Source: COMBO-56-21 sp963705355
GTDB taxonomy: Archaea > Thermoplasmatota > Thermoplasmata > UBA10834
NCBI GenBank assembly: GCA_963705355.1
Contig: OY970070.1
Location: forward strand, 496,001 to 560,000
Reading direction: 5' to 3'
DNA: 64,000 nucleotides
In this document: positions 41,360-50,839 of the stretch, in pieces
Layout: every line of letters starts with the position of its first letter
How positions within the stretch are numbered: the first letter of the stretch is position 1
Made by a program: the position numbers and the translations under genes
Notes under the pieces: generated by a model
What the model was told of the DNA's origin: nothing
What the model saw: only the letters and a program-made list of their open reading frames with translations
Databases searched by the model: none

Positions 41360-42628
41360 ATGCGACCGTACAAGGACATCTCGATCTGGAAGAACGTTAC
41401 AAAGAAGGAATGGGACGACTGGAAGTGGCAGGTGAGGAACAGGATTACCACGGTCGACCAGCTTAAGCAAGTGATCAACCTGACCCCTGAGGAGGAAGCT
41501 GGAGTTCACGAGTCCCTGAAGGTCCTCCGAATGGCCATCAGCCCGTACTTCGCGACGTTGATGGACCCGGACGACCCGCATGATCCGATACGGATGCAGG
41601 CGGTCCCAACGGCCAAGGAGACGGACTTCAACGCATCAGACATGGAAGACCCACTCTTCGAAGACATCGACTCACCGGTGCACGCTCTAACGCACAGATA
41701 TCCTGACCGTGTGCTGTTCCTGATAACTGATATGTGCGCCAACTACTGCAGACACTGCACGAGGAGAAGGTTGGCGGGCCAGACAGATCGGCAGATGGAC
41801 AAGGAGACGATCGATGCGGCGATCAAGTACATCAAGGGGCATAAGGAGGTCAGAGATGTTCTCCTGTCCGGAGGAGACGCGCTTCTCGTTTCCGACGCAT
41901 TCCTTGAGGATATCATCAAGCGGCTGAGAGCGATAGACCATGTCGAGATCGTGAGGATCGGCAGCCGGGCGCCCTGCACTCTACCTCAGAGGATCACGCC
42001 CGAACTGTGCAGGATGCTCTCGAAGTATCACCCCATCTGGCTCAACACTCACTTCAATCACCCGAAGGAGATCACGCCCGATTCCAAGCGAGCGGTTGAG
42101 ATGCTGGTTGACCATGGGATTCCCGTCGGGAACCAGTCAGTTCTCCTCAAGGGGATAAACGACTGCCCCACGATAATGAAGAAGCTCGTTCACGAGCTCG
42201 TCAAGATCAGATGCAGGCCCTACTACTACTATCAGTGCGATCTGTCCAAGGGGCTCGAGCACTTCAGGACGTCCGTCGAGAAGGGTATAGAGATTGCGGA
42301 GGCCCTCAGAGGTCACACGTCTGGCTTCGCGGTCCCGACATTCATCCTGGACGGGCCAGGAGGGGGCGGCAAGATACCCATCGCGCCGCAGTACCTCATA
42401 TCGATGTCCGACAAGAGAGTCGTGCTGAGGAACTACGAGGGCGGAACTTTCTCCTACCCGCAGCCCAAGGATCGCGTCAGCGTGTGCCCGCCGACCTGCA
42501 GACTCTGCGAGGACTACAGCAAGGTGGAGTCCAAGGAAGGCGTTGCTGGCGTGCTCTCAGGGAAGAAGATGTGCCTGACACCCGAAGGCACACTGAGAGA
42601 GGCCAGAAGGAAAGCGATCAAGAAGTGA
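41360..42628 (+). CDS. kamA: Lysine 2,3-aminomutase (radical SAM, PLP), 422 aa
   Basis: KamA converts L-lysine to beta-lysine, the first step of lysine fermentation and also a source of the osmolyte precursor beta-lysine. The radical-SAM cluster motif CANYCRHC starts at about Cys126. The PLP-binding Lys lies in GPGGGGKIPIAPQY, and the zinc cysteines are in VCPPTCRLCEDY. The characteristic N-terminus is ISIWKNVTKKEWDDWKWQVRNRITT. An in-frame ATG at 41300 would add 20 residues, but a TATA-like element falls within that segment and GGTGTG precedes the ATG at 41360. It is divergent from the thiolase operon and followed by the gene for its cofactor supplier, AdoMet synthetase. Confidence 0.93.
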   Translation: MRPYKDISIWKNVTKKEWDDWKWQVRNRITTVDQLKQVINLTPEEEAGVHESLKVLRMAISPYFATLMDPDDPHDPIRMQAVPTAKETDFNASDMEDPLFEDIDSPVHALTHRYPDRVLFLITDMCANYCRHCTRRRLAGQTDRQMDKETIDAAIKYIKGHKEVRDVLLSGGDALLVSDAFLEDIIKRLRAIDHVEIVRIGSRAPCTLPQRITPELCRMLSKYHPIWLNTHFNHPKEITPDSKRAVEMLVDHGIPVGNQSVLLKGINDCPTIMKKLVHELVKIRCRPYYYYQCDLSKGLEHFRTSVEKGIEIAEALRGHTSGFAVPTFILDGPGGGGKIPIAPQYLISMSDKRVVLRNYEGGTFSYPQPKDRVSVCPPTCRLCEDYSKVESKEGVAGVLSGKKMCLTPEGTLREARRKAIKK

Positions 42629-42722
42629 CGATTCTCTTCATCTGGCCAATCATTCCATTCAGGTCCGAAAAGGTTAAGTGTGAAGAATTGTTCTGCGCAC
42701 GCAACCTTCGTGAGATGAGTTC

Positions 42723-43919
42723 ATGGAAAGGAACATTTTCATTGAGCAGCTGACGCACGCTTCCATCGAGAAGCAGGACACTGAGTTCGTTGAGAGGAAG
42801 GGCATTGGCCACCCTGACAGCATCGCCGACGGTCTGGCCGAGAGCGTTAGCAGAGCCCTGTGCAAAATGTACAAGAAGAGGTACGGGAGGATTCTGCACC
42901 ACAATACGGACGAGGTGGAGGTTGTAGGCGGCCAATCAGCCCCAAAGTTCGGCGGTGGCGCGATGCTGGAACCTATCTACATACTGCTCGTCGGACGTGC
43001 AACAACCGAGGTGAACGGCGAGAGACTGCCGTACAGGACCTGTGCTCTGAAAGCCGCGTATTCATATCTCGAGAAGACTTGCAAGAGTCTGGACGTCGAA
43101 TGGGACGTTACCCTGGATTGCAGGATCGGCCAGGGCAGCGTGGACCTTCGCGGACTCTACGAGACGAGGAGGCTTCTGGCCAACGACACTTCCTTCGGAG
43201 TCGGCTTCGCGCCCTTCAGCGAGACGGAGCGGATAACCCTCGAGACGGAGAAGTTCATCAACGGGAAGCTGTGCAGAACCATGCCTGAGCTGGGGGAGGA
43301 TGTCAAGGTCATGGCGTGCAGGATGAGGGACAGCATAGTCCTGACGATAGCCATAGCGATGGTTTCTGGCAAGGTACCCGACAAGAGCCACTACCAGAGC
43401 TCGATCAGGGACGCGACGAACAAGATCCAGGATTTCGCCCAGAAGTTCACCGACCGGGATTTGAAGGTCTTCATCAACACGGCCGACGACTACGCGAAGG
43501 GGATATACTATCTAACTGTTTCCGGGCTGAGCATGGAGAATGGCGATGATGGTTCGGTCGGGAGAGGCAACAGGGCGAACGGGTTGATCACTCCCATGAG
43601 ACCGATGAGCCTGGAGGCGTCCGCCGGAAAGAACCCTGTCACTCATGTCGGCAAGCTGTACAACATCCTTGCCAACCAGGTGGCCAGCGCGATCGTCGCT
43701 GCGGGCAGAGGGGACATCGTCGAGGTCCACACGAGAATCCTGTCTCAGATCGGTCATCCAATCGATACTCCTCAGGCCGCGAGCGCCAAGATCATATACG
43801 CGGGCAATGTCAACCCGAAGAAGTATGAGAAGGAGATCAGGGCGATCTACAACGAGAAGCTAGCCAACATAACCGACCTGACCGAATTGATAGTGAGCGG
43901 CAAGATCACCGTGTTCTAG
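42723..43919 (+). CDS. mat: Archaeal S-adenosylmethionine synthetase, 398 aa
   Basis: The enzyme makes AdoMet from methionine and ATP. The archaeal-type family is recognised by VERKGIGHPDSIADGLAE at the N-terminus, HHNTDEVEVVGGQSAPKFGGG, and the DDGSVGRGNRANGLITPMRPMS block, with length about 400. It has little similarity to bacterial MetK outside the active site. It is 94 bases after kamA in the same direction; kamA consumes AdoMet as a cofactor. Confidence 0.95.
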   Translation: MERNIFIEQLTHASIEKQDTEFVERKGIGHPDSIADGLAESVSRALCKMYKKRYGRILHHNTDEVEVVGGQSAPKFGGGAMLEPIYILLVGRATTEVNGERLPYRTCALKAAYSYLEKTCKSLDVEWDVTLDCRIGQGSVDLRGLYETRRLLANDTSFGVGFAPFSETERITLETEKFINGKLCRTMPELGEDVKVMACRMRDSIVLTIAIAMVSGKVPDKSHYQSSIRDATNKIQDFAQKFTDRDLKVFINTADDYAKGIYYLTVSGLSMENGDDGSVGRGNRANGLITPMRPMSLEASAGKNPVTHVGKLYNILANQVASAIVAAGRGDIVEVHTRILSQIGHPIDTPQAASAKIIYAGNVNPKKYEKEIRAIYNEKLANITDLTELIVSGKITVF

Positions 43920-43944
43920 GGACCAATCAAAAACAGGGTGGGCC

Positions 43945-46900
43945 TCACCCGGCCGACCCGTCCAGCTTCTTAATCTCGTCATCTTTCGACTTCAGCACCC
44001 TGGCGAGGTCCGCCAGCTCCTCCTCGATGGAGTGCAGTCGGGCCCACTCTCCATCGAGCCTCGCTTCGTCCTTTCGAACAGTCTCTTCTCTGTCCGATAT
44101 CTTGAGGTAGAGAGCGTCCAGTTCCTGCTTTCTTCTCTCCAGCTCGACGATGGTCTTTTCGTCCATGACGGCAGCGAGCCCTTTCTTGGAAGAGTCTATC
44201 TTGTCCCATAGGTCCTGGACCTCGGCGCGCTCCCTCTCGAGCCTTTCCATCTCGACTGCGACTGTCCTTTCCCTGGTCTCGAGGTCCCTCTCGCGAGTGT
44301 GCAACTGCTCCTCGAGACTGCGCAACCCGATTTCGCGCCTCAGCAGCGTGTCATCAGTCGCGGCTGCGGCCTGGGGTTTCGACAGCGCGGAAGTCTGCCG
44401 AGAGACTTCTGATATCCTCTCACGGACTTCCTCCTCGAGTTTCTCCCTCTTGTCCATGATCTCGAGGCGCCATTTCTCGAGCTCTATCCTCAGCTGCTCG
44501 AGCCCTGCGTCCTTCTGGGCCAGCAGCTCTCGCTCGCTGTCCAGCTGGTGTTGCATCAGCTCAAGGTCGCCGACGTTTCGATCGAGCTGGGCAGCCTTCG
44601 CTCTGAGCTCCGAGTCCTTCTCCTCCAGCAGGTCCCTCTGCTTCTCGATTTGTTCGAGCACCAGTTTGTACTCTTCAAAGGATTCTTCCGCCCCCTGCTC
44701 TCTGATGTTGACTGCGGTCTCCCTGCTCTCGAGCTTCTTGGTCTCCTCACCTAGCACCCTCTCTCTGTCGGCCAGTGAAGCCGACATACCCTCGAGCTCT
44801 GTGGCCTTGGCGGAAATGCTCTGCTCCTGCTGCCTCAGGATCGAGTCCCTCTCGGAGAGGTTTCTCTGCAGCTCCGTGATCTCCTTCCTGGACTGGACGA
44901 GTTCGGCGTTCTGGCGGCTGATCTCGGTTCTCATCCCCTCGATCTCTGCACGAGCCTTCTGAACCTCGGCGGCCTCCATGGAGATCCCCTGTTTCTGCTC
45001 CGTGGCCTCGCTCGAGATGGCCGCCTCCCTTCCGGCAAGCGCAATCTCCTTCTCTTCCAAAGCCCGCGTGCTGGCATCTAGCTGTTCCTGCCCTGCTCGG
45101 AGATCCTCTTGAAGCTTCTTCAGTGCAATAGTCTCCATCCGAACCTTCGTCTCGCGGTCGGCGAGCTCCTGGGCCTGTTGTGAAATGGATGCCTGCTTAG
45201 CTCCCAGCTCGGACCTCAACGCCTCGATCTCGTCCTTGCTCTTCTCAATCGCCGACTCACCGGCAAGGATAGTCTGCTCCCTGCTTGCCAGAGACGATTC
45301 CAGCTGGGAAAGCTTCTCCTCCCTGGACCGCGCCTGCTGCGCGAGTCCCTCTAGCTCAATCGACCTCGCGTCCACCTGGGCTGCTGCCGCTGAAAGCTCG
45401 TTTCTGGAGGCTGAGATCCTCTTCGCCTCCGCATCAACTCTCGCCCGCTCCGCATCGAGAGCGGCTTTCTCACGCTCCAGAGTCGAAAGGCGTTCATTGA
45501 GTTCCTCTTCCCTGGCTGCAAGCGTTTCCTGCGTGACCTGGTGCTTCTGGGTCAGCTCCGCCTTCGCCGTCTCAAGCTCCGAGGAGAGGTCCTTCAGCTC
45601 TTGCTCCCTTGTGTCAAGTGCTGTCTGAGATTCACTCAGCTTCAGCTCGACCCGGCGGAGTTCGGTGATATTCGTGGCAAGTTCCGCCGACGCTGCCTCA
45701 TGTCCCTTCTCTCTGGTGGCGACTGCCTCATCCCTGTCTTCGAGGACCTTCGCCCTCTCCTCCAGGTCCCGTTTGGCCACTTCGAGCTCGGCCCAGCTCT
45801 CCTCGGTCTCCTTCTGCACATTGTCCTTCTCTTGCTGCAGAGACTCCCATTCCTTGGACAGTTTCGAGCGCTGCTCCTCAAGCGCCTGCTTCTCGCCCTT
45901 CAGGATCTCCAATTGATCGTTGATCGCCCTCTTGGCGTTCTGGAGGGCGGCCTCGGCGTCCGAGACCTTCTTCTCCCTCTCGGCCAGCGCTCCCTCCGTG
46001 GCCAGTATCTTCTCCTCTCGTTTGCTGGCCTCCTGTTCTGACAGGGTCATCTTGCTCCTGACAGCCTCCAGGGAAGCGGCCTCCGCTGCAAACGCCTTGC
46101 CCTTCTCCTCCAACTGAGCGAACTTCGAGTTGTAGTCGCTCTCGAGCCTCGCTTTCTCAGCGAGCACATCCTCCTTGAGCTTCGTGTAGTCCCGTCTTGA
46201 CGACTCGATTGCCGTCTCCCTCGCCTTGATATCCGCATCCTTGGCCTTCAGTGATTCAGAAATGTCATCGAGCTGGACCTTCCATTCCTCGAGTTCGGTC
46301 TGCTGCGAAGCAGTCTCTGCGGCCAGCGCCTCGACCTCGTCTCTGTGCTTCTCGAACTCCTGTATGTCTGCTTCCAGCGCAGCGCGCCTGGCCTCCAGGG
46401 CGTTCTTCTCGTTCTCGGATGTCAGGAGCTGTTCCCTCAGGAGGCCCTCCCTCTCATCGACGGTGGCCCTGGTCTTCTGGACCATCTCCGCGGTCGCGCG
46501 CAGATTCTCCTGCTTGATTGCCATGTCCCGCTCGAACCCGTCGATCTCGTCCCTTTTCCTCTGGAGCTCGCGCCTGAGGCCGTCGATCGCCACCCGCTCC
46601 TCCGCCATTTTCAACTCGGTAGACGCGACATCGCTTGCGCGCTGGTTCAGGATGGTGCGCATCTCCTCGACCGCGAAGACCTTCTCCTCGCCCTCCTTGC
46701 GCTCTTCCTCCATCCGGGCGATCTTTGCGTCGATCTCCTTCTGGGCCTCGGCGATCTGCCTCTCGGTATCTACGCGCTCCTGCTCGAAAGCTACCTTGTC
46801 CTGCTCGAACGCGTTTCTCTCCTGGATCAGGCCCTCCTTCGCATTCTGCCTCTCCTTCTCGAAGGTCGATTTCTCGTCGTTGAGCGCAGCAGCGTAGTCC

Positions 46901-48756
46901 TCGGCCTCCTTTTTGATCTGATCGATCTCCATCTCAACGGTCTTGACAGCGGTCTCGCGCTTGTCGAGCGCGTCCCTGAGCTTCTGCAGATTGGTGCTGC
47001 TCTCCTTCAGCTTCGTCTCAAGCTCGGACAGCGCCTTGCTCCGTGACTCGCTCTCCTTGGTGAACCTATCCTCATCAGACCTGAGCTTCTCCTCCTTCTT
47101 CTGCAGGTCCACCGATCTCTTGTTCAGCTCGGCCCTAAGGTCCTCCAGATCTTCTTGGAGCCTCTCATGCTCCTTACTCAGCTGTGCCTCCTTGCTCCTT
47201 ACGCTCGAATCAAGCAGGTTGGCCTTTTCGAGCATCTGCTTGGCTTCCGTCTCGAGAGTCGCCAATGTTTTCTCGTGGTCGTCAAGCTCGTCAACCCGCA
47301 TTTGAGTCGCGCTCTCCCTCTCGTTGAGCATCTGCTGCTGTGTGACGAGCCTGGACTTCAGCGTCTCGAGCTCGTGGGTGAGTTTTGTTACCGATTCCTC
47401 TCTTTGAGTGACATCGCCGGACAGCCTGCCGACCTCGGCCTTCATCTGCGAGATTTCGTCTTCCTGAGCCTTCCTGAATCGGTCAAGATCCTTTCGTTCA
47501 GCATCAACGGTCGCTTTCTGCTTCTCGATCTCCACCTTCTCGAGCGCGACGGCGTGCTCGCGCTCCTGGAGCTTCTTCTCGCGTGCCTTCGCCTCTTCGA
47601 GAGAGCGGTCGACCAAAGCCTCCTTGTCCTGGGCTCCCCTGAGGTTCTCGTCGAGCGTTCTTCTGTCCAGCTCCACCTTGCTCATCAGGTCAGAGAGCTT
47701 CTGTCTCTCGCTATCGAGCCGCTTCTTCTCGCTCTGGATCTCGAACATCTTCTGCTCGGTTTTGAGGCCGACGATCCTGTCCAGCTGCTGGTATCTAGAC
47801 TCGACCTCCTTCTCCATCATCTCCAGGTTGGCCCTCTTCGAGTCGAGGGCCTGCATCTCCTTGGCGAGCTTTGCTCTGACCCGCGATGTCAGCTCGGCCT
47901 CTTCCTTGGTGAGTTTGATCCTGAAATCTTCCAGCTCCTTCCTCGTCTGCCTCACACGGACGAGCGTCTGCCGGACTTCCTGGCGCTCCTTCTCCAGCTC
48001 CTGCCTGTCCAGGGCGAGCTTCTGGGATTCGGTGCTGAGCCTCGTCCCTTGAACGGCTATCCTCTTTCGATCCTCCTCGAGCCTCTCCGCTTCTATGAGC
48101 AGCTCGTCCTGTTTCACCTCGCTGATGAGGTGCGACTCAGGCTCAGGCTGCAGAGGCGCCACGGTCGATTTGTCCGCGGCGAAGACCTCCAACTCCCTCT
48201 GGATCGAGGCGAGCTTCGCAGGTTCCAGCGTGGATGACTTGAGCGAGACGATGCCCACAGCCTTGTGAATCGCTATGAGGTCCCTGATCGTCTGGAGGAG
48301 CCTCAGCACGCTCACGAACTTGTTGTTCGTGATCACGTACTCTAGAGAATCGATCAGCACGAGCTGCCCGCCACCCTCCTCCAAGAACCTGCGGATCGAC
48401 AGGGTCAGTCTCTCCAAGTCCTTGGGGCCGATGGCCTCGTCGCTCATCGCGTTGGTGAGCCAGAATACGGGCGCATCACCGATGTCCAGCGCCTTCCGAA
48501 GGTTCTTCGGGTATGTCCGGGAGACGATCATTCCCCTCATGCCCTGCTTGGAGGCGGTTATGAAAAGCGAATATGCGAGGTCAGGCCTTTCCTCCTCGAC
48601 GAGGTACGTTACGGACGGTTCCAGAGTTGGGCTCTGCTTCTGCTCCTCAGGAGGCGGCTGCAGGGATTTCTCCTCTGGCGACTGGGCAGGCTCTTCTTGC
48701 GCCTGCTCCTGAGGCGTCTTCGTAACGCTCTCTCTTGCCTTGTCCCTGAGACCCAT
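43945..48756 (-). CDS. Giant coiled-coil protein with N-terminal DUF835 domain, 1603 aa
   Basis: After a Gln/Pro/Glu-rich leader (residues 1-48), residues ~50-192 form a DUF835 domain: YLVEEERPDLAYSLF, APVFWLTNAMSDEAIGPKDLERL, LVLIDSLEYVITNNKFVSVLRLLQ. From about residue 215 to 1595 the sequence is an almost unbroken heptad-rich coiled coil dominated by Glu, Lys, Leu, Ala, Gln and Arg, with no Walker motifs or zinc hook, so it is not an SMC or Rad50 protein. An extended rod roughly 200 nm long is implied if fully helical. The DUF835 module closely resembles the IleRS tail in this window. A scaffold or tether role is inferred; the function is unknown. Confidence 0.85.
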   Translation of the reverse strand: MGLRDKARESVTKTPQEQAQEEPAQSPEEKSLQPPPEEQKQSPTLEPSVTYLVEEERPDLAYSLFITASKQGMRGMIVSRTYPKNLRKALDIGDAPVFWLTNAMSDEAIGPKDLERLTLSIRRFLEEGGGQLVLIDSLEYVITNNKFVSVLRLLQTIRDLIAIHKAVGIVSLKSSTLEPAKLASIQRELEVFAADKSTVAPLQPEPESHLISEVKQDELLIEAERLEEDRKRIAVQGTRLSTESQKLALDRQELEKERQEVRQTLVRVRQTRKELEDFRIKLTKEEAELTSRVRAKLAKEMQALDSKRANLEMMEKEVESRYQQLDRIVGLKTEQKMFEIQSEKKRLDSERQKLSDLMSKVELDRRTLDENLRGAQDKEALVDRSLEEAKAREKKLQEREHAVALEKVEIEKQKATVDAERKDLDRFRKAQEDEISQMKAEVGRLSGDVTQREESVTKLTHELETLKSRLVTQQQMLNERESATQMRVDELDDHEKTLATLETEAKQMLEKANLLDSSVRSKEAQLSKEHERLQEDLEDLRAELNKRSVDLQKKEEKLRSDEDRFTKESESRSKALSELETKLKESSTNLQKLRDALDKRETAVKTVEMEIDQIKKEAEDYAAALNDEKSTFEKERQNAKEGLIQERNAFEQDKVAFEQERVDTERQIAEAQKEIDAKIARMEEERKEGEEKVFAVEEMRTILNQRASDVASTELKMAEERVAIDGLRRELQRKRDEIDGFERDMAIKQENLRATAEMVQKTRATVDEREGLLREQLLTSENEKNALEARRAALEADIQEFEKHRDEVEALAAETASQQTELEEWKVQLDDISESLKAKDADIKARETAIESSRRDYTKLKEDVLAEKARLESDYNSKFAQLEEKGKAFAAEAASLEAVRSKMTLSEQEASKREEKILATEGALAEREKKVSDAEAALQNAKRAINDQLEILKGEKQALEEQRSKLSKEWESLQQEKDNVQKETEESWAELEVAKRDLEERAKVLEDRDEAVATREKGHEAASAELATNITELRRVELKLSESQTALDTREQELKDLSSELETAKAELTQKHQVTQETLAAREEELNERLSTLEREKAALDAERARVDAEAKRISASRNELSAAAAQVDARSIELEGLAQQARSREEKLSQLESSLASREQTILAGESAIEKSKDEIEALRSELGAKQASISQQAQELADRETKVRMETIALKKLQEDLRAGQEQLDASTRALEEKEIALAGREAAISSEATEQKQGISMEAAEVQKARAEIEGMRTEISRQNAELVQSRKEITELQRNLSERDSILRQQEQSISAKATELEGMSASLADRERVLGEETKKLESRETAVNIREQGAEESFEEYKLVLEQIEKQRDLLEEKDSELRAKAAQLDRNVGDLELMQHQLDSERELLAQKDAGLEQLRIELEKWRLEIMDKREKLEEEVRERISEVSRQTSALSKPQAAAATDDTLLRREIGLRSLEEQLHTRERDLETRERTVAVEMERLERERAEVQDLWDKIDSSKKGLAAVMDEKTIVELERRKQELDALYLKISDREETVRKDEARLDGEWARLHSIEEELADLARVLKSKDDEIKKLDGSAG

Positions 48757-48817
48757 GGTAGCCTAGCTCCATCTGTCATCCAACGCGATTTGAGGGGGTG
48801 TTTCTGTATTGGTCTAG

Positions 48818-48825
48818 TAATATAT
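48818..48825 (-). promoter_or_regulatory. TATA box for the giant coiled-coil gene
   Basis: On the minus strand the element reads ATATATTA (within GGCCATATATTACTA). It is about 65 bases upstream of the start at 48756. A second AT-rich block (48830-48840) lies beside it. Confidence 0.5.
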
Positions 48826-48848
48826 GGCCTTATACATTAAATCGTTTT

Positions 48849-50120
48849 TCAAATCTTGAACTTATCTAGGATGCGCTCGTACAGAGCGAACTCGTCTGAT
48901 TTCGAGAAACGCTCGATCGCGTCCTCGGGCAGCTGGCCCAGCATCTGGTCCAGCACCTTCAGGAGGCGTTTCAGGTCCTCGTCCATGACCGAGGCCTCCT
49001 GGATCCTAGTCTGTAGGTCCAGCTTCTCAACTATGAGCTCGCCTATCTGTTTCTCGAGCTCCGCGATCATGCCGTCCAGGTCGCCTTCCGTAGCCCTGAT
49101 TTCCTCCTCCGTGAGCTCCTTCGCGAGCCGGTGCTTGACAACCGTAGTATTGATGTCCGCTAGCCTCTGATGGAGCTTCTTGCGCTCCACAAGCCATTCC
49201 GCGCGCGCCTCCTCGCGCTCGCTCTCGGTCTTGGCACCGGTAGCGAGTGCTTTCAGTCTCTCGAGTTCGGCGCGCTCGTCTTCGAGCTTGGCCAGCTTCG
49301 TCTGGAGCTCCGCCTCGCTTTCATCCAGCTGCTTCTTCTTGGCGGCATAGGCCTGGATTTTCCGGTCGACCATCTCCTCGCGCTTGGCGAGCTGTTCCTC
49401 CTTGGCCCTCAGCTCATCTAGCTCCTTCTCCTTGGCGTCGAGCTTCTTCCGCAGAGCCTTTGCGGCAAGCCCCCGCTCCTTTGTGGCCTCGCCCACGTCC
49501 ACCGACTCCATGAGCGATGAGATCTCGTCCGAGAGCGATTCCATGTGAGCCTGGAGCATCGTGATGTCGGCCATCTCGTCCGCAAGGGCCATGATCTCGG
49601 CCTCGACCTGCTCCGGGCCCTCAGAGGTCTCCTCCATCGCCGAAATCTTCGCCAGCCTGGTCTTCTCCTCTTCCAGCCTCTTCTCCATACGCTCGAGCAT
49701 TTCCGACCGGTTGGCCATCAGGTCCTTGATGCTCTCTTTCAGCTGCGTGAGCTTCTTCAGCTGGTCCTCCGGTCGGGCCGGGGCGGTCTGTGGCGCCTGC
49801 TCCTCAGGCGGCTTAGGTTTCGCTCTCTCTTGCTCCAATTCCGAAGGAGACTTGCCCCATTCAATCAACTTCATGAGGAATCTGTCGTCGTCAGCGGCCT
49901 CCCGGGGTCTCACCGCCTTCACTTTGAACCTGAGCCCGCAGGTCGGGCACTGCGGCTCGCCCAAAGCTATCACGGTCTGGCACTTCGGGCACGCGAATGC
50001 CTTCACCTCCTCGGTGAGCTCGGAAAGGCATCCTTGGCACTTGGTCGCCTCTCGTTCCACCATCTGGCGACACGATAGGCAGTAGGCCTCCCCTGACCGC
50101 GTCACGCCTTTAACCGCCAC
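48849..50120 (-). CDS. Zinc-ribbon coiled-coil protein, 423 aa
   Basis: The N-terminal 70 residues hold two zinc-ribbon units: CLSCRQMVEREATKCQGC and CPKCQTVIALGEPQCPTCGL. Residues ~110-380 are coiled coil (Glu/Lys/Leu/Ala heptads). The C-terminus ends in a compact non-coiled motif, LLKVLDQMLGQLPEDAIERF followed by SDEFALYERILDKFKI. I have seen similar endings only on archaeal proteins of unknown function. It lies upstream of the giant DUF835 coiled-coil gene on the same strand with a 92-base promoter-containing gap, so the two may act together but are probably separately transcribed. Confidence 0.75.
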   Translation of the reverse strand: MAVKGVTRSGEAYCLSCRQMVEREATKCQGCLSELTEEVKAFACPKCQTVIALGEPQCPTCGLRFKVKAVRPREAADDDRFLMKLIEWGKSPSELEQERAKPKPPEEQAPQTAPARPEDQLKKLTQLKESIKDLMANRSEMLERMEKRLEEEKTRLAKISAMEETSEGPEQVEAEIMALADEMADITMLQAHMESLSDEISSLMESVDVGEATKERGLAAKALRKKLDAKEKELDELRAKEEQLAKREEMVDRKIQAYAAKKKQLDESEAELQTKLAKLEDERAELERLKALATGAKTESEREEARAEWLVERKKLHQRLADINTTVVKHRLAKELTEEEIRATEGDLDGMIAELEKQIGELIVEKLDLQTRIQEASVMDEDLKRLLKVLDQMLGQLPEDAIERFSKSDEFALYERILDKFKI

Positions 50121-50217
50121 GGCTTTCTCACCACTGTCACGACTCGCCGGCGCTCTGCCCGCCGGCTATGGATCATGGCTCCTAATGCTCTTTGGGCATA
50201 TAGAGCGAGAAGAGTGT

Positions 50218-50736
50218 TTATTGGTATCTGTCATAGACGACCAACTCCTCGAGGTTCTTCCTCGGAGTTCGCTCAGGCGCCTCATCCGGATAACCCAACG
50301 GGGTCAGGGCGATCACCCTGACGTCTTCCGGGATCCCCAGAACCTCCCTGACCTTGTCCTCCTTGAACCAGGCGATCCAGCAAGTCCCAAGGCCGGATGC
50401 GTGCGCCGCGAGCGTCAGGTGGTCGACCGCTATCGCAGCATCGATGACATGGCTGCTCATGTAGCCGCCCACAGTAGGAAAGGCGTCGTCCGGAATGCCG
50501 CAGGCCACGAGCACGACCGGCGCCAGCGCGATGAACTTCTGGCCGTTCGATGCGGCTGCGAGCTTCAGCTTGGTCTGCTCGTCCCTCACGATGACAATCT
50601 TCCAGGGCTGAGCGTTGTCCGCGGAGGGGGCGAGTCTAGCAGCGTTCAAAACATCTTTCAGAAGCGACTCTGGAACGGGAACCGGTTTGTATCTTCGCAC
50701 GCTCCTGCGAGTCTTGATGGCCTCCATCAAGTCCAT
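50218..50736 (-). CDS. Nitroreductase-family FMN oxidoreductase, 172 aa
   Basis: This small flavoprotein has the N-terminal FMN phosphate-binding RRSVRRYKPVPVPE, the LAPSADNAQPWKIVIV motif (FMN contact) and the GLGTCWIAWF block before a short C-terminal strand (ALTPLGYPDE). The length of 172 is typical of the short nitroreductase class. It would use NAD(P)H to reduce quinones, nitro compounds or act in cofactor metabolism. The physiological substrate is unknown. It is a single gene. Confidence 0.9.
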   Translation of the reverse strand: MDLMEAIKTRRSVRRYKPVPVPESLLKDVLNAARLAPSADNAQPWKIVIVRDEQTKLKLAAASNGQKFIALAPVVLVACGIPDDAFPTVGGYMSSHVIDAAIAVDHLTLAAHASGLGTCWIAWFKEDKVREVLGIPEDVRVIALTPLGYPDEAPERTPRKNLEELVVYDRYQ

Positions 50737-50839
50737 TGGTTCACTGTCTTTTAGTAAAGATTGCGGGGAGTATTAACTTTTGCATATCGGTGACCAGAAT
50801 GAAAACATCTGGCCTGGAACAATGCTAGACGGCGGGGCA

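Noticed and set aside
44150..48237. Several long plus-strand open frames across the giant coiled-coil gene
   Set aside because: These Ser/Leu/Arg-rich frames are mirror images of Glu/Lys/Leu heptads and have no initiation signals or conserved motifs.
43945..48756. SMC/Rad50-type ATPase
   Set aside because: The size and coiled coil suggested it, but there is no N-terminal Walker A, no ABC signature at the C-terminus and no CxxC hook; the N-terminal domain is DUF835.
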